A stretch of 64,000 nt of DNA, from the NCBI GenBank assembly GCA_023052935.1, contig CM041294.1:43620736-43684735 (forward strand). Direction: 5' to 3'. Made by a program: the position numbers and the translations under genes. The notes beneath the pieces are model-generated. The model searched no databases and was not told the DNA's origin. It was given only the letters and a program-made list of their open reading frames with translations. Position 1 is the first letter of the stretch. Each line of letters starts with the position of its first letter. The stretch comes from Piezodorus guildinii (Eukaryota > Arthropoda > Insecta > Hemiptera > Pentatomidae). Positions 1 to 11,631 of this stretch are shown piece by piece.

Positions 1-154
1 AGGTAATTAAATTTCCAACAAAACTATAAAATAATCATTGTATTTGGTTCAGAACTGGCAAAGATATAGCGTTTTGAAATTAGCAGTGGCGATAAGCCAT
101 TTTTTTCTTTGAGTTATTTATTACTTTTCATATTACTTAATTGCCTATATGCAG

Positions 155-207
<53 letters not shown>

Positions 208-325
208 TACTCTAATGTAGGTATTTTAAAATAATAAACCTTTGAGTAATAATTTGCAGCGTTTTTTAAAACAGGATTATGTCGTAAAATATACCGACTG
301 GTTCTTCCACTCATACACGTAGCGT
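1..325. repeat. Diverged dispersed repeat, copy 1 (partner at 13290-13515)
   Basis: This stretch aligns by eye with 13290-13515 in the same orientation. Shared blocks include GAAATTAGCAG, ATTGCTTTTCATATTA-like text, AATTGCC, and ATAATAAACC followed by a TAATAAT/TAATCTGCAG region. Copy 1 has gained a long (AT)n tract that copy 2 lacks. It has no coding potential. The family is not recognised, and its left end lies outside the window. Confidence 0.55.
156..203. repeat. (AT)n microsatellite
   Basis: About 24 uninterrupted AT units, lying inside the dispersed repeat at 1-325. The partner copy at 13290 has no such expansion at this point, so the tract grew after the copies separated. Confidence 0.95.
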
Positions 326-797
326 TCTGCTATTGATTTCTGGTGAACATAATCTTATTACATGGTAAATGTTTCACTAAATCAAAGCCATCATTAGAGA
401 ATTGTTCTCATACAGTTAAAAAAAAAGTCTTAGAGATTTCATTACAATATATTTGTACCTTCTGTATAATCTATAATTAGATAAAATTAATAGCTCAATC
501 AAAGATGACACCAATCCATGAATGCCTATGTTCAATTAGCAAGTTAAACAGAAAGGCTTGTGAAACAGTGTTAGAGTAGCTGGAGCGAGCTGTTAGCCAA
601 GTTACTTAACGATTCAGCCTTTCCTAAGAGGCCTAGAACCATTCCTAGGGTTCTCTGCTGAAATTTTCATAATGCAACTCACGCCAACACTCACTATAAT
701 CGAAGTCTATAACACTGAAAGCGGCTAGAGACGATCTCTCCAAAGCAAACAATGAAACTACTAAATGGGACAGCTTGAGTAGTTATATATATACAGA
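326..797. other. Unassigned AT-rich sequence
   Basis: I see no coding sequence, RNA gene or clear repeat boundary here. It may be the non-coding upstream part of the LINE remnant that becomes recognisable at 798. Confidence 0.4.
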
Positions 798-1010
798 ATG
801 AGTGAGAACAGGCAGGTGAAGAAGACCTACCAAGGAACAATCATAGCCACACGAAAAAAGGGGAGGCCAAGAGCGCGATGGAGAGACAAGGTCCTGGAGG
901 ATATGCGGCGCCCGGGCATCCGTATGCTGGAGGATAGAGGACTGTGGCAGGCTATGGCATCCAGAAGAAGAATTAGGATATTAGGATAGATGTGGGTGGA
1001 GATGGTTAAA
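798..1010 (+). pseudogene. LINE reverse-transcriptase ORF, C-terminal remnant
   Basis: A 63-codon open frame carries the basic GRPRARWRDKVLEDMRR-type motif, followed by a tryptophan-containing tail and a stop. This motif is typical of the extreme C-terminus of non-LTR retrotransposon ORF2 proteins, downstream of the reverse-transcriptase domain. Nothing of the polymerase domain is visible just upstream, so this is a short broken piece and not a gene. The LINE clade cannot be settled from so little sequence. Confidence 0.65.
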
Positions 1011-1619
1011 CATCCTTAACAACTGCAACCAAGCATGAAGCAAGAAAACATGATGGAATATCCCAAATGTTAACAAACTATTCTGGCTTAAGTAGGAAGG
1101 TTAATTCATTCCAGTCAACTGTTATTAATACATTCGCTTCCACTATAAACAAACTCACGACCAACTATCAGAACAATCTCACGTTGATAAATTGTCTTCA
1201 GCACCTCAAGGCGAGTCAAAATGGCTTTTCCGTCACAACCGTAGACAATATTTCCTTGGAACATTCATATACCATCTACCATCAACTCCCAGCACCCTCC
1301 TTATCTCAACAATCACCTGCCATCAATTTATTCATATGAAACTAGATCCTGACTTTCCGATCTTTATATTCCTTCCCACAGAACCGAAACATATCAACGT
1401 TTCTTTTAAGCCTGTTCCAACAGCATTTGGAATTCTCTTCCTCCGCATTCCCGTGCACCATCTCCTTCCATATTCAAATTCCTTATTTTTCAGTACCTAT
1501 TCATACTCCACAATGGCGCTGTCTGACAAGGATTGTACTGTTAAGTTTTAATTAAATTGTAGTAAATATTCTCACTAAAAAAAAAAAAAAATATATCCAA
1601 GGACACTTATGTCACCCGA

Positions 1620-1870
1620 TTCTAAAAAGAGTTGAAGTGGCTTCACCCATCCCACCGTTGTAAGTACTGCTTGACATCCTTTCCCTTCCAAGTTCTACAA
1701 TCCCGCCGTCCATCCTACATCTCCGATATCCTTTTATATAAATCCTCCGTTCGCTCACGCAACACTCCTTCGCAGTTCGACAGATCCTTTCTAATTCACT
1801 CCTGTTACGTATGAAAATTTATTCCTACATATATTCGTTACTCTGTGGTCTTCCGCTCTTCAAATATCGT
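1620..1870 (+). pseudogene. LINE ORF2 C-terminal remnant, CR1/L2/R1-like
   Basis: Translation gives LKWLHPSHRCKY followed by FQVLQSRRPSYISDIL, then a segment rich in R, S and T. This follows the order found after the thumb region of CR1/L2/I-group reverse transcriptases (an L-x-W-L-P block, a K-V-L block, then P-x-Y-L-x-D-L). No catalytic motif is present, so it is a decayed 3' portion. Sequence from about 1040 to 1590, which ends in an A-rich run at 1577-1591, may be a separate LINE tail but is too degraded to call. Confidence 0.5.
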
Positions 1871-2104
1871 TTGACCAATTACTTCCTTTCTGTCCGATCC
1901 TAAAAAAACTAAAAGAGATTTGTAAATTTCTATATAAAAAACAAAAATAGAAACGATGATTTTAATATAACACTTTATTTTGTATTAAATTTTCATATTT
2001 AACTATTTTATTTTATCAATATCAAATAAAATTGTAAAGCTCCTTTTTTTTTTTTTTTTTATAAAAATTTGTAGTTAAGAAGCAACATTTTAATTATTTC
2101 TTTT
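1871..2104. other. Unassigned AT-rich sequence with T-run
   Basis: A/T-rich DNA with a T homopolymer at about 2043-2060. No gene is seen. The T-run could be the reverse-strand poly(A) of the LINE remnant that follows. Confidence 0.4.
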
Positions 2105-2650
2105 TTATTTGGGCCTTCGATAAACCACGGTGCTAGTGTTTACATCTTGTCTTCCACTTCTAGCGTGTTAGGTGGTTGCTTACCAGCCGACACCTTTACC
2201 TTTTTTTTGGCCCTGTATACTTTAATTTTTCTACAGAACTCTACCTTACGTTCCTCAGATCATTTCCTGGATGTGTTGAGCCTTACCTCTGTAATGAAGT
2301 TTAGAAAATGTCATGTTTGAATGGGCATGCGGTAGCGACTTCTGTTATTGAGTGTATCTTGCTGAATATTAAGTTCTGCAAGATTCCTCTCAACCTGTTA
2401 TGTGTCATGTTTGATTAAAGTGGCTTTCCCTTCGTGGCTACCCTATAGATTTTATAGGACAGCCTGTGATGGTCCATTCTGTAGAGATGGCCGTATAAAG
2501 CCAAACGTTTCCTGCAGATGGGATCTGTGAGGTTTTCAGGTGTTGGTAGAGTTCACAATTTGGTTTGTACCATCGCCTTTCATCTGATAAGATTTTTGGT
2601 CCCAAAATTTTTTGCAACAATTTCCTTTCTTGTTCTCCAAGTGCTCTTAG
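2105..2650 (-). pseudogene. LINE ORF2 C-terminal remnant (RTE-like)
   Basis: On the minus strand the translation gives ERKLLQKILGPK, then a W-x-x-x-x-N-C-E-L-Y block, then LYGHLYRMDHHRLSYKIYR, and after frame changes NLAELNIQQDTLNNRSRYR. This is the order found downstream of the polymerase domain in many LINE proteins: a fused E-R-x-x-L-R-x-I block, then R-W-x-G-H-x-x-R-M, then R-x-x-Y. Several frameshifts and stops break it. The 3' end lies near the T-rich stretch at about 2100. Confidence 0.7.
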
Positions 2651-2760
2651 AGGTACCTTCTAATTTATTACTCCTGTTTCATGTTTTTTTTTCATTAATA
2701 TATTATTTTGTTTTTGTTTTTATGTTTTTTTGTATTATTATTCTAAAAGGACTTGTCCCA

Positions 2761-2763
<3 letters not shown>

Positions 2764-2825
<62 letters not shown>
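2764..2825. repeat. (AT)n microsatellite
   Basis: About 30 AT units followed by a T-run at 2831-2841. The T-run next to the microsatellite may mark an old reverse-strand poly(A) tail. Confidence 0.95.
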
Positions 2826-2830
<5 letters not shown>

Positions 2831-3272
2831 TTTTTTTTTTTCAAAATAATGGATACAAATTGCATAGCCTTATTGCTCGGAACACTCGCTATCGTAGGAA
2901 ATGGTTCTTACAGTTCCTTGAAATTTAGTGAAAGACACTTTTTTTTATTTTATTTTATTTATTTTTTTTTTTTATTTTATTTTTTTTTTTTATTGAGATA
3001 TATTACAATTTGTTACAAAATGAACAATAATAATATTGATAAGAGACCACATTCATACTATATATACAGAAAATAATAATAATGGTCAAATTTCATAAAA
3101 TATAACATAAATTCAAATATATACAATAAAATAATAATAATAAATAAAAAACAAAACAAATCGAAACATAAACCTATTATTGAGATAAATAAAAGTTGGC
3201 AAATAAATAAACATCTTACACACAATCACAACTATATACAATATATACAATTGCTAAAGGGACCCCAGCAAG

Positions 3273-3304
3273 CGCTTTTTCCTCCACTTGTGGAGGAAAA
3301 AGCG
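3273..3304 (-). other. 15-bp perfect hairpin in LINE 3' UTR
   Basis: CGCTTTTTCCTCCAC is followed by a two-base loop and its exact complement. It sits about 140 bases beyond the ORF2 stop codon. The other copy of this subfamily carries the same hairpin at 14801-14834 with different bases on both arms. Confidence 0.85.
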
Positions 3305-3444
3305 GAATCCAAGAGATCCCAGCACCTCTATCTCAGCCGCATCACTGGTCTGAGCCAGTGGAGGCTGAGTTAGGGCGCTGTAGCCACAAACATACCGTAC
3401 ATGAGTGGAGGATCTGACCATTGTCAGAACTCCAGTTTAAATGT

Positions 3445-4362
3445 TTACAATAGGTCTCGTGGCCACTGCCGTTTCAATCTTCGAGGAGGATTGTAGGGAT
3501 GGGTGGTGCTGGATAGGGATTGTGCTAGAGGGTTAGGATGATGACTAAGGTTCTGATGAAATTTGGAAAATTTGGATGGTACCAGGTCTAAAACAAACGG
3601 AATATTAAGGTCATGGTGTAGGGTACAGTTGGTAACGTAATAAGGAGCATTAACTATTGTTCGGAGGACTTTGGATTGGAAGGATTGGATGCGTTTAATG
3701 TTAGAATGTTTAGCTGTCCCCCACAGTTCAAGTCCGTAGGTCCATATAGGTTTCAGTACTGTCTTGTATATTAGTAATTTGTTGTCAACTGTAAGATGAG
3801 ATTTTCTGTTTAGTAGTCTGTATAACTGGCCGAATCTGCGGTTGAGTTCTTTTCTTTTTAGTCTTGTATGTGGGTTCCACGTCAGTCTTTTGTCTAGTAA
3901 AAAGCCGAGATACCGGACTGTGTCTGAGGAAGGAAGCGGTATGGAATTGAAATTAACTGTTGGACAGGATTTGCGTCGAAGGGTGAATGTGACGTGAGTG
4001 CATTTGCTTTCGTTCACCTTAATGCGCCAAGCATTGCACCAGTCTTCGACAAGGGAAAGGTGCTTTTGGAGATTTAGCGATGCTGCTTCAGGATCGGAGT
4101 TGGATGATAAAATGGCTGTGTCATCAGCAAATGTTGCCAGAAAGGTATTGGGATCGGTAGGGATATCGGCGGTGAAGAGGATGTAGAGGACGGGTCCTAA
4201 GACGCTGCCTTGAGGAACACCGGCCTCAACAGTATATTGTTCGGAAAATTCGGAACCACAGCGAACTCGGAAGGAGCGGTTGGATAAATAGGATCGGAGG
4301 ATTAGGTATAAGGATTGAGGTAAATGGGTTTTGAGCTTAAAGAGCAGTCCCGGGTGCCACAC
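3445..4362 (-). pseudogene. LINE ORF2 fragment: reverse transcriptase C-terminal half
   Basis: This 305-codon open frame is the 3' part of a Jockey-clade ORF2. It starts at the truncation point, just after the AFD motif of the palm domain, at the residues aligned to DRVWH in the full-length copy. It keeps the GVPQGSVLGP block at about residues 49-58, the catalytic FADD motif at about residues 79-82, the YLGFLLDKRL block, and the C-terminal PPRRLKRQWPRDLL tail. The first of the three catalytic aspartates is lost with the 5' end, so it cannot work as a polymerase. The ATG at its 5' end is an ordinary internal sequence exposed by truncation. It is very close in sequence to the same region at 35953-36890. 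Confidence 0.93.
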
Positions 4363-4380
4363 CCGGTAGTGAAAGACACT

Positions 4381-5308
4381 AAATTTTCATTTGAGATTGT
4401 TTCATTGTTATATTTGCATTCTATGACCCACAATATCGAACACACAATTATCTGAAAAGGAGCAAGATAAAGTATCTCCTTAAACAATTCAAGTTCATAT
4501 CACATAATGTATGTGGTTGCAGATGCGTAAAAAAGTATTTTTTTTTTTTGTATCACAAAATATTTGAAGAAAAGTCTTATTTTTATTTTATATCGAAGAG
4601 TTCAAGTTAAGTATAATCTTGAGAAGTGGTATATGTTGAAAGTTGAGATTAAAAAAAAAAAAAAAGGGTATTCAAATCAGTAGGTTGGGATCTTGTATTC
4701 AAATAGTAAACAGCGGAGAGAAAATGTAATACAAGGAATATTGGAATCGTTTTCTGACATGAAAGATTGAAATAGCTAAGCTACAACGATACTTTGCAGT
4801 CAAAAATCATGATAGAGTTTCATCTTCAACCAACCATCTATCAAAATTAATACTCGTTCACATTGTTCTATTTAACATTTCGGGATCAATAACTCTACAA
4901 GTGATATTTCCATTAACATATTTTCATTTTAATATTTATACTTTGATTAAAAAATTTAAAACCGTAAATTCGTAGTTATTTAGTGTTCCATGATACTTTT
5001 ACGGAAATCTCATTGAATTATTTCATTCTCAATTGAGGCAATAATTACTTGGATTATTTTTTTAGGAAATTGGTATTTTGACATGTTTGTGATTAAGTCC
5101 TTTGTTAACTGTGTTACTAAAATCTGACATCCAATTTTCCTAAAATCCACATCAAACTTCATTCAAACGTAATTGGAGTTATTTTTAATTAATTAAAGTA
5201 AACGTTTAATTCCATTCCGAATCGTACTAAAATAAATAAACAAAGTAATCAGAGATATTGTTTTTTCTTGTAAAATTTCTTAAAATTGATATATTGATTG
5301 ATTCCACC
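4381..5308. other. Unassigned AT-rich sequence
   Basis: Single-copy-looking AT-rich DNA with short A/T homopolymers and no coding sequence, RNA gene or recognisable element. It is a candidate for host intergenic or intronic DNA. Confidence 0.5.
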
Positions 5309-5631
5309 ATTCAAAATTATGAATTATAGGGAGCCCGTGACTGAGTGGCTAGCGCGCTAGTCTCTTATGCTACAGGTTCCGAGTTCGAATCCCAGTCCCG
5401 GCGGGGCTTTTATAAGGATAAAAAAAATGTGGATTCACTCACAACCTCTACCCCGGGTATGTGAGACCCGTCAGCCAAAGGGTGGCCACTCACAAAATTA
5501 GTCGTAGGGAGTGATGACCCTACACTAAAAATTGCATCATGAAACGTGAGTGTAAACTTGCAGGAGTTTACACCACGAGGCCCAAGCCTACACGGCCTGT
5601 CGCGCCACTGGAAAAAAAAATTCAAAATTAT
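5309..5631 (+). mobile_element. tRNA-derived SINE (family 1) with 12-bp TSD
   Basis: The element spans 5321-5619 between perfect ATTCAAAATTAT duplications at 5309-5320 and 5620-5631. Its head contains a pol III A box (TGACTGAGTGGCTAGCG, about 5339-5355) and B box (GAGTTCGAATCCC, about 5382-5394). It continues into a non-tRNA body of about 200 bases and ends in a short A-run. The head does not extend into a full tRNA acceptor stem, so I call it a SINE and not a tRNA gene. It is the only copy of this family that I see in the window. Confidence 0.88.
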
Positions 5632-5808
5632 AGCTTTCAAATAAAATATAATAAGCAATACCAAGATAAATCATATTAACAAGTAAGTTTTTAAGGTAAC
5701 TCGGAAATCAGGGTACCAAAAATTTAAACAAATTTTAATCAGAAAAAAGCTAAGTGGATAAATTCATTCCATAAATGTAAAGAATATTCCCTCATACTTT
5801 GCGTTTTT
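5632..5808. other. Short unassigned spacer
   Basis: Nothing recognisable between the SINE and the Helentron-like copy. Confidence 0.4.
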
Positions 5809-6187
5809 ACTTTCACTTGCCTAAATATGAAATATATAGTAAGGGGAAGTATTGCGATCAAAACTTTGAAATTCATGTTTTCACCGAAAATACACATAAG
5901 GGCTCCTTGAGTCCAAATGACCAAGTCACGTAAAAAGGTATGTGTGTGTGTCCAAGTGTGGTAAGTCTAGCGCGAAAATGAAAAGTCGTATTAAACTGAA
6001 ATTGCTTAGTTAGGACAACTATAGGATCGAAATGTTATAGCAACGTTTTTGTCAAAATCAGTTCACCGAAAGAGGTAAAAAATAGGAGGAGGCAAAAACG
6101 GCTCTAGCTATTTTGATTAACTCTCTATAGTGATTTAAATTTAATGGGCTTTAATACGATGTAGGTTTCATTGTAAATGAAATAGTC

Positions 6188-6339
6188 TGACAGGGCTTAT
6201 TTTTTTTATTTTTTATTTATAGTAATTTACAACTGTACTAAAGAATACAATAAGTAAATGTGTAGTATGAAAATAAAAAGTCATGAAAATGTCTTGAGAA
6301 AGAACTACCCAGTGGTAGCACTTTACTTGACAGGGCTTA
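6188..6339 (-). mobile_element. ~130-bp LINE 3' end inserted in copy A, 12-bp TSD
   Basis: The host repeat's TGACAGGGCTTA is duplicated exactly at 6188-6199 and 6328-6339. Between them lies a T-rich run (the antisense poly(A)) and a LINE 3' end carrying the ACTACCCAGTGGTAGCACT block. The same tail is found at 47387 and, degenerate, at 30670. It is an extreme 5' truncation. Confidence 0.88.
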
Positions 6340-6681
6340 GATGCCGATATCTTAAATTTTCTTCCTCCGCAGTACTTTTAATTTTGTATCTGAATAAACA
6401 TCTGGTTAGCATTGATAAAAAACAGAATAATATATAAGCTGAACGAATTTGATATCCAACAAAAGGAGAAAAGAAAAATGAAATTGTGTTTTAAACATAA
6501 AAACAGTAATAAAGATGCATAATATACCGTTAGAAAGCTAAAGATTTTAGAAAACATATTATTTTATACACAGAAGTGTAAAAGTTAACGGAAAGTGCTG
6601 AAAATCCCATAAACCTAACTGATTGTCGTAGATAATAATACAAAAGATTATTTAATTAAACACATGTTTCTATTGAAACTC

Positions 6682-6988
6682 AATATAATTAGTTGTTTTG
6701 TTTTTTAACTCAATAACTTTATTGGCATCTGTAAAAAAAAATACAATAAGCAAATGGATTGTATTTCACAAACATGGCATGGCTAGGATGAGGGAGACAG
6801 CACCCAGTGGTGCACTCTCCTGGCATTAAGGAGAACTATATTTTCAGGTCAGTAGGTCCCTCATCCAACTCCTTTTCAGCCTACGCCAAGTTAAGTTGGG
6901 TATGTCAGTTGTAGCTATTGATGATGCCTCTGAACCCTTTCGGACAGAGGATACGTATGAGAATGCATATAATACAATGTAATTAGTT
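6682..6988 (-). mobile_element. ~280-bp LINE 3' end inserted in copy A
   Basis: It is flanked by AATATAATTAGTT (6682-6694) and AATGTAATTAGTT (6976-6988), a 13-bp TSD with one mismatch. Minus-strand translation near the middle gives RRLKRSWMRDLL, the C-terminus typical of the Jockey-type LINEs seen elsewhere in this window. The poly(A) lies at the left end as T-rich sequence. Confidence 0.85.
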
Positions 6989-7075
6989 CTTTACCAATTT
7001 ATTTTCATCTCTAACAGTATTTATAGATTCTAAAAATTATTTTTAACAAGAGAGGTAAGCGAAAGCATCTTTGGC

Positions 7076-7884
7076 AAGAAACTACTCCTTCCAGGTCTGA
7101 TGGCTTATAAACTCAATTACTTACAAACTTTTTTTAAGCACAGTTTCACTGAACTCCATTTGTGGAATTTTTTTTTTTTTTAAAGAGCTATCCATCAATC
7201 AGTAGATGATTTTTTTTTTAATGCATTTACCTACCATGTTCCCTCGAATATGTATCTATTTTTTAATTAATATTCTACGAAATATAATTATTATTGTTTT
7301 TATTTTAATTTTTTTTTATCACATTATACAACATTAAGTTAAGGAATCATGAACTGAATAATTATGATACACTCTTGCTTTTATCATATGTTATCACTGA
7401 TATTAGATGAGATATATATATAACTTATGTTTGATTGTAACTGTTAAGGTACACATAATAGTTAAAACTTAAACATGTTAGCCTATTAGACTCTATTACA
7501 AGAAAATAATTATACGATTATAATAATCTCTACTGCTAAGTTAGGTGATTAAATATAGGGTTATATATTGAAAATATTAACTTAGATGATAGCTAATAAT
7601 TATGACATATTATAGGCTAATAAATCATTCAAGATTACGTTAGGTAAAGAAATGGATGAAGGGACAATACTTTAGAAAAAGATTGTTGACGTGAGATAAA
7701 GCCTACTCTAAAAGTTTGCCTCACAAACGTGGCCGTTTGTTTGAGAAGGGCAAACTACCCTTCTTTCGTTATATCCGACAGGAGGGCTAATGTTCGATAG
7801 CACTATTCGGTGATAAACAGCCTAAATTCTCAGAGCGTTATTTATCAAAACATAATATTATAATTTATTTGTTATTAATGAATT
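7076..7884. other. Unassigned AT-rich sequence
   Basis: No gene, RNA or recognisable repeat. A slightly more GC-rich patch at 7690-7830 has no open frame. Confidence 0.4.
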
Positions 7885-9160
7885 AAAAAGTTTTTTTATT
7901 TAAAAGAAATTTACAAGTGTATACAATAAAATACATTAAGTAAATGTGTTAATTGATCAAGTGGGCGTGATACAGGCATGTGAAGAAAATACCCTGTGGT
8001 AGCACTTCAGTGTTTATTTAATGTAGTAGGTCGCGAGGCTATCGTCTTTTCAGCCGCCTAGGGGGATTATCAGGAATAGATGGGAATGAGAGTTTGCGGA
8101 CGAGTAAGTTGGAGTGGACAGGTAATTTGGAATAAAAGGAGGTATATCTAGTTCGGGCTCGATCTGCGACTAATGGGTTATTTAGGTCTTTATGAATTAT
8201 TTTATTGGTGACAAAGTAAGAGGCATTTAGGATCTTTCGGAGGATTTTGGATTGCAAGGATTGAATGCGGGAAGAATTGGGTGGTTTGGTGGACCCCCTT
8301 AACTCAATCCTATATGTCCGAATGATGGTAACATAAATTAATTTTTTGTAGTATGTGGAAAGTTTTGATCGTTTGCCCAGTAAGTGTGGTAGTTAACGGT
8401 ATCAACTATCTGTTTCTTATCATCTCAGTCTAGTGTGAGGATTCCAAGTAAGACGTTTGTCTAGATGGAATCCTAAGTACCGGGTCTGTTCAACTGAGGT
8501 GAGTGGAATAGTGCTAAAGGATATAGTGGGACAGGCGGACGTTTTTGACGAAGGGTAAAGGTAATTTGATGTGATTTAGTAGGGTTGATTTTAATTCTCC
8601 ACTTTTGACACCATTCTTCAATGGAAACAATGTGAGACTGAAGGATTTTGGAAGCATGAGATGGGTCATTATTTACGGATAACACACATGTGTCATCTGC
8701 GTAAGTCGTGAGGACAGTTGGATGAGTGATATGTCTTCGGATAACGCATCGCCAACTTGTACTCTCATGTACCGCTTCTGTAGAAAATACCTCAGGATGG
8801 TATAAAGCTGTTCAGGAACTTCGTTACCTTGTAGAGTCTTGCATAGAAGACTATGTGAACGGAGTCTATAGAGTTTATGACAGTCGCATCGTTGTTTATA
8901 GTAGCTTGGTACACTTCCGTCTGTAACTCCAGATGGTGATCCGGACAGAGGCCGGCCTGGAAACCGGCCTGTTCAGGAGGGATGAGGGCCATTTCGGAAC
9001 AGTAGGTTTTGAGGTAATTGAGAATTATTTTCCCAAATACCTTACCCATATGCGGAAGCAGGGTAATTGGTCTGTAGTCAGCTGGCTGGGGTCCACTCTT
9101 GGCTGATGTACGATGGCCATTCTGGCTCTGGTATGATGACATCAAGATTTCATGTTTTCA
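7885..9160 (-). pseudogene. Degraded second-family Jockey-type LINE (ORF2 with reverse transcriptase)
   Basis: Three minus-strand segments in different frames make up one decayed ORF2. The first (about 9145-8800) has ADYRPITLLPHMGKVFGKII and PPEQAGF, the fingers region of reverse transcriptase. The second (about 8710-8475) has TYADDTCVLS, the catalytic YADD motif, then EEWCQKWRIKINPTKS. The third (8257-8039) has the SIPDNPPRRLKRR C-terminal tail. Frameshifts and an internal deletion between the first two segments (palm motif A region) destroy the gene. The 3' end is a T-rich run near 7885-7900. The family is related to, but clearly distinct from, the full-length LINE at 35682. The 27383-27715 fragment is of the same family. 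Confidence 0.88.
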
Positions 9161-9953
9161 TGTGTGTTATGAAAACAAATTCTGCGGGATTTTTTCAACA
9201 TTGAATGTACATTATTTCCAATATAGAGTATATGAGCATAAGAGAAAGTTTTATAATCGAAATAACACGAAATCTATTTACCGCACGCCAAGGTATCGAA
9301 TAACGGAAAAAAGTCAAGGGAGGAGAAGTTATCGCGCAGCCCGGTGTCTCGACTCGTCTATTGGGTGAAGTACACATGCGCCTTGTTTATTTTGTGACCA
9401 GTGAACGAAAAGTTCCAAACTGGAACATTTCGTCTGTTAATGTCAAATTGTAAACAATTTCAAACAAGCAAGTGTTAAACTTCAATAAATTTATTGTAGT
9501 TTTGATATTTATAAAATGTTTGGGTATAATTGTAGCTGTTTTCATAAGCTTGCTTTTGTTTTAAAAATCAGGTCGGTTAAACGATAGTACCTATATATCT
9601 TATTATTATTTTATTTTATAATATGATCTATATTTATTATTGCATTAATATTCAAGTGTGATTTTGAACAGAAATACAGAATCTCATCCTAAAGTTTAAG
9701 ATAGGCTGATGATTTTTTAAATATTTTTTTCAGTTTGTTGTTTAAAGAAAATTATTATTTGTTTTTTACTAATAGACTATAAATAAAAAGTTAATTGTCA
9801 AACAGAAATTTTATCTCATGTATAGTTAACATTAAATCCATGGTTGCCTAGGCTTTACAAGTGCTCAATTGGTCTCTAACCTTTCTCAACTTACCCCACC
9901 TATGGGGTACGTTGAGCGAATTTGGCTCGAAACAGCTGTAGCTCTTAATTTTC
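9161..9953. other. Unassigned sequence
   Basis: AT-rich DNA without clear genes. The patch at 9270-9400 is richer in GC but has no supported coding frame. Confidence 0.4.
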
Positions 9954-10252
9954 ATTTGTTAGATTGTTTGTTTATTTATTTAACCTCACTTTATGCTACT
10001 ATGGCTAATTGGACGGTGCTACAGTGGGAGTCCTAAATTTTGCCAATCCAGATTTTATTAGGATGGGGATCTTTAAGGAGTATCTGACATCACACAGCAT
10101 CGGGAGAACCTTTTAACGTCCCCTCCGAAGGACGGCATAAGTAATGATTTTTTAATTCCATTAAAAATCCTAGGACCACCTGCGGGCTTAAACCCGAGAC
10201 CTTTGGTATGGAAGGCTTTTCTGCTAGCCACCCAGCTACGTGATTTGTTAGA
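9954..10252 (-). mobile_element. tRNA-derived SINE (family 2), full copy, 10-bp TSD
   Basis: The element spans 9964-10242 with perfect ATTTGTTAGA duplications on both sides (9954-9963, 10243-10252). Read on the minus strand, it starts with a tRNA-like head (A-box-like TAGCTGGGTGGCTAGC, then B-box-like sequence). It continues with the family body containing GTCCTAGGATTTTTAATGG, TCGGAGGGGACG and TATTAGG and ends in AAATAAATAAA. Other copies: 10992, 19156 and 59904. Confidence 0.9.
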
Positions 10253-10991
10253 AATAAATTGCTACGGATACTATTACTACCAGTATTTTTGCCACGAATA
10301 AATAAGTAATCCATCAGTATGCATAACAAGGCATTAATACTTTGAGGAGCTACAGCTGCACAAGTATACCCTACCCTACTTTAGTTACATAAAGTACAAT
10401 AATCTATTTGCAAACTAACACTGCATTATGTCATGGTAAGATCTTTCTTAGGTAATGGTTTTGAAGTGTTTACTTAGTTGAAAATCCTCTTTGCCTTCAT
10501 CTTATCATAATAATCCTCCACTGTACTTCGCCTGTGGCTGTATTAGTTTCATCAGAACCGAGATCGATATTTCTAGAATAACTGTGGTGAGAGATTACCC
10601 TTATTCTACACATTTAAGAATAGACTTTTCCAAACAATTAAACTACTCAAGTGTCAGAAAAATAACAGCATGAATCCATTTATAATTTTGACAAATCAGT
10701 TTCCTTTGTATAGTTCTTCTTATAGTTTTTAGAGTTTGTATAAAAGGTTTTAAAGAGATGTTTCTCTTACTGTCTATATTTCTATGAAGGTTGCATTTGG
10801 GATAAGCTGTATTTTAACTGATTGGAAAAAAAAAATTCTAAAGCCTTTAATTCTTTTTTAGAATAACCTATCTTCTTATATATATAATATATATATAATT
10901 TAAATAATATAATTATTTACATATAATAATAATAATATTTGACAAATATATTTAAGCATACCCTATTTATTTCTTTTTTTTAATCAATAAT
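10253..10991. other. Unassigned AT-rich sequence
   Basis: No coding sequence or recognisable element. Short AT repeats lie at 10878-10930. Confidence 0.4.
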
Positions 10992-11150
10992 TGAACGTCA
11001 CTTTATTGAACAGTGCGAGTCCTAAATTTTGCCTATCCAGGTTTAATTAGTATAGGGATTTTTAAGGAGTGCCTAACATCGCACAGGCTGGGGACCACCA
11101 TTAGACGTCCCCTCCGAAGGTCGACCAAACCTAGGATTTTTTTTTACCCC
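10992..11150 (-). mobile_element. SINE family 2, truncated copy
   Basis: It contains the 3' body of the SINE (AACGTCACTTTA, GAGTCCTAAATTTTGCC, ACGTCCCCTCCGAAGG, CCTAGG) but ends before the tRNA-like head. That is a 5' truncation, as expected for LINE-driven retroposition. Confidence 0.85.
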
Positions 11151-11631
11151 CTTCACCTGACCGGTTTGATTCATTTCATTTCTTTCTATGCATTTCAGCT
11201 TTTATGTAAACTTTATTATTGTATATCGTCAATGAGTAGCATTTACAGTATAAGTATGAATTTATCCCATTCGTGGATAATGTGTTTAAAATAAAACACT
11301 GTTTAAAACACATGAAAAACCATTTTTGGATTGATAAACACGTAATATTGTGTTTTGAGAATGATTTTTATCAATTTAAAATCATTGTTAAAAATGCAAT
11401 AATAATTTAACATGTTTCTAAGTGAACCTGATATATGAAACATAGATACGAAGCCTTATATGCTTAAATACTACTTGTTATACAGATAGTATTTTTGCTA
11501 ATTCTGGTCAGATTAAGATGAGTTTTCTTTCTTGTGGTTAGAAATTTGACTATCTTTCAAATGAGTATTTATATGCTAATAAAGAGAATAAATTTTTTGG
11601 ATTTATTAGGATTTTTTTTTTAAGATTTCAG

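Larger units (their letters stand above)
2926..4380 (-). mobile_element. 5'-truncated Jockey-type LINE with 14-bp TSDs
   Basis: The element occupies 2940-4366 on the minus strand. Its two sides carry a perfect 14-bp duplication, TAGTGAAAGACACT, at 2926-2939 and 4367-4380. The T/A-rich run at 2940-2992 is the poly(A) tail read on the plus strand. The 5' end is cut inside the reverse-transcriptase domain of ORF2, the usual result of incomplete reverse transcription. The remaining ORF2 is uninterrupted (see 3445-4362), so the insertion is probably fairly young. It belongs to the same family as the full-length copy at 35682-40288, but to the subfamily whose 3' UTR contains a hairpin. Confidence 0.93.
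5809..7075 (-). mobile_element. Helentron-like repeat, copy A (old, with two LINE insertions)
   Basis: Oriented with the TCTGGTGC end as 5' and the palindromic tip as 3', this copy lies on the minus strand. The tip (CTTTCACTTGCC...ATATATAGTAAGG) is at the left, followed by TATTGCGATC, the ACGGCTC block, TGACAGGGCTTA and a degenerate 5' end near 7051-7070. It is one of the more diverged copies. Two LINE 3' fragments have inserted in it (6200-6327 and 6695-6975), which shows it was already present when those LINEs were active. It is non-coding. Confidence 0.8.

Noticed and set aside
2518..3076. Two overlapping ORFs of 107 and 136 codons
   Set aside because: They are largely the translation of an (AT)n tract (repeating I-Y) and of T-rich DNA.
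5330..5400. A tRNA gene
   Set aside because: A and B boxes are present, but the acceptor stem is not complete and the sequence continues as a SINE with a TSD and an A tail.
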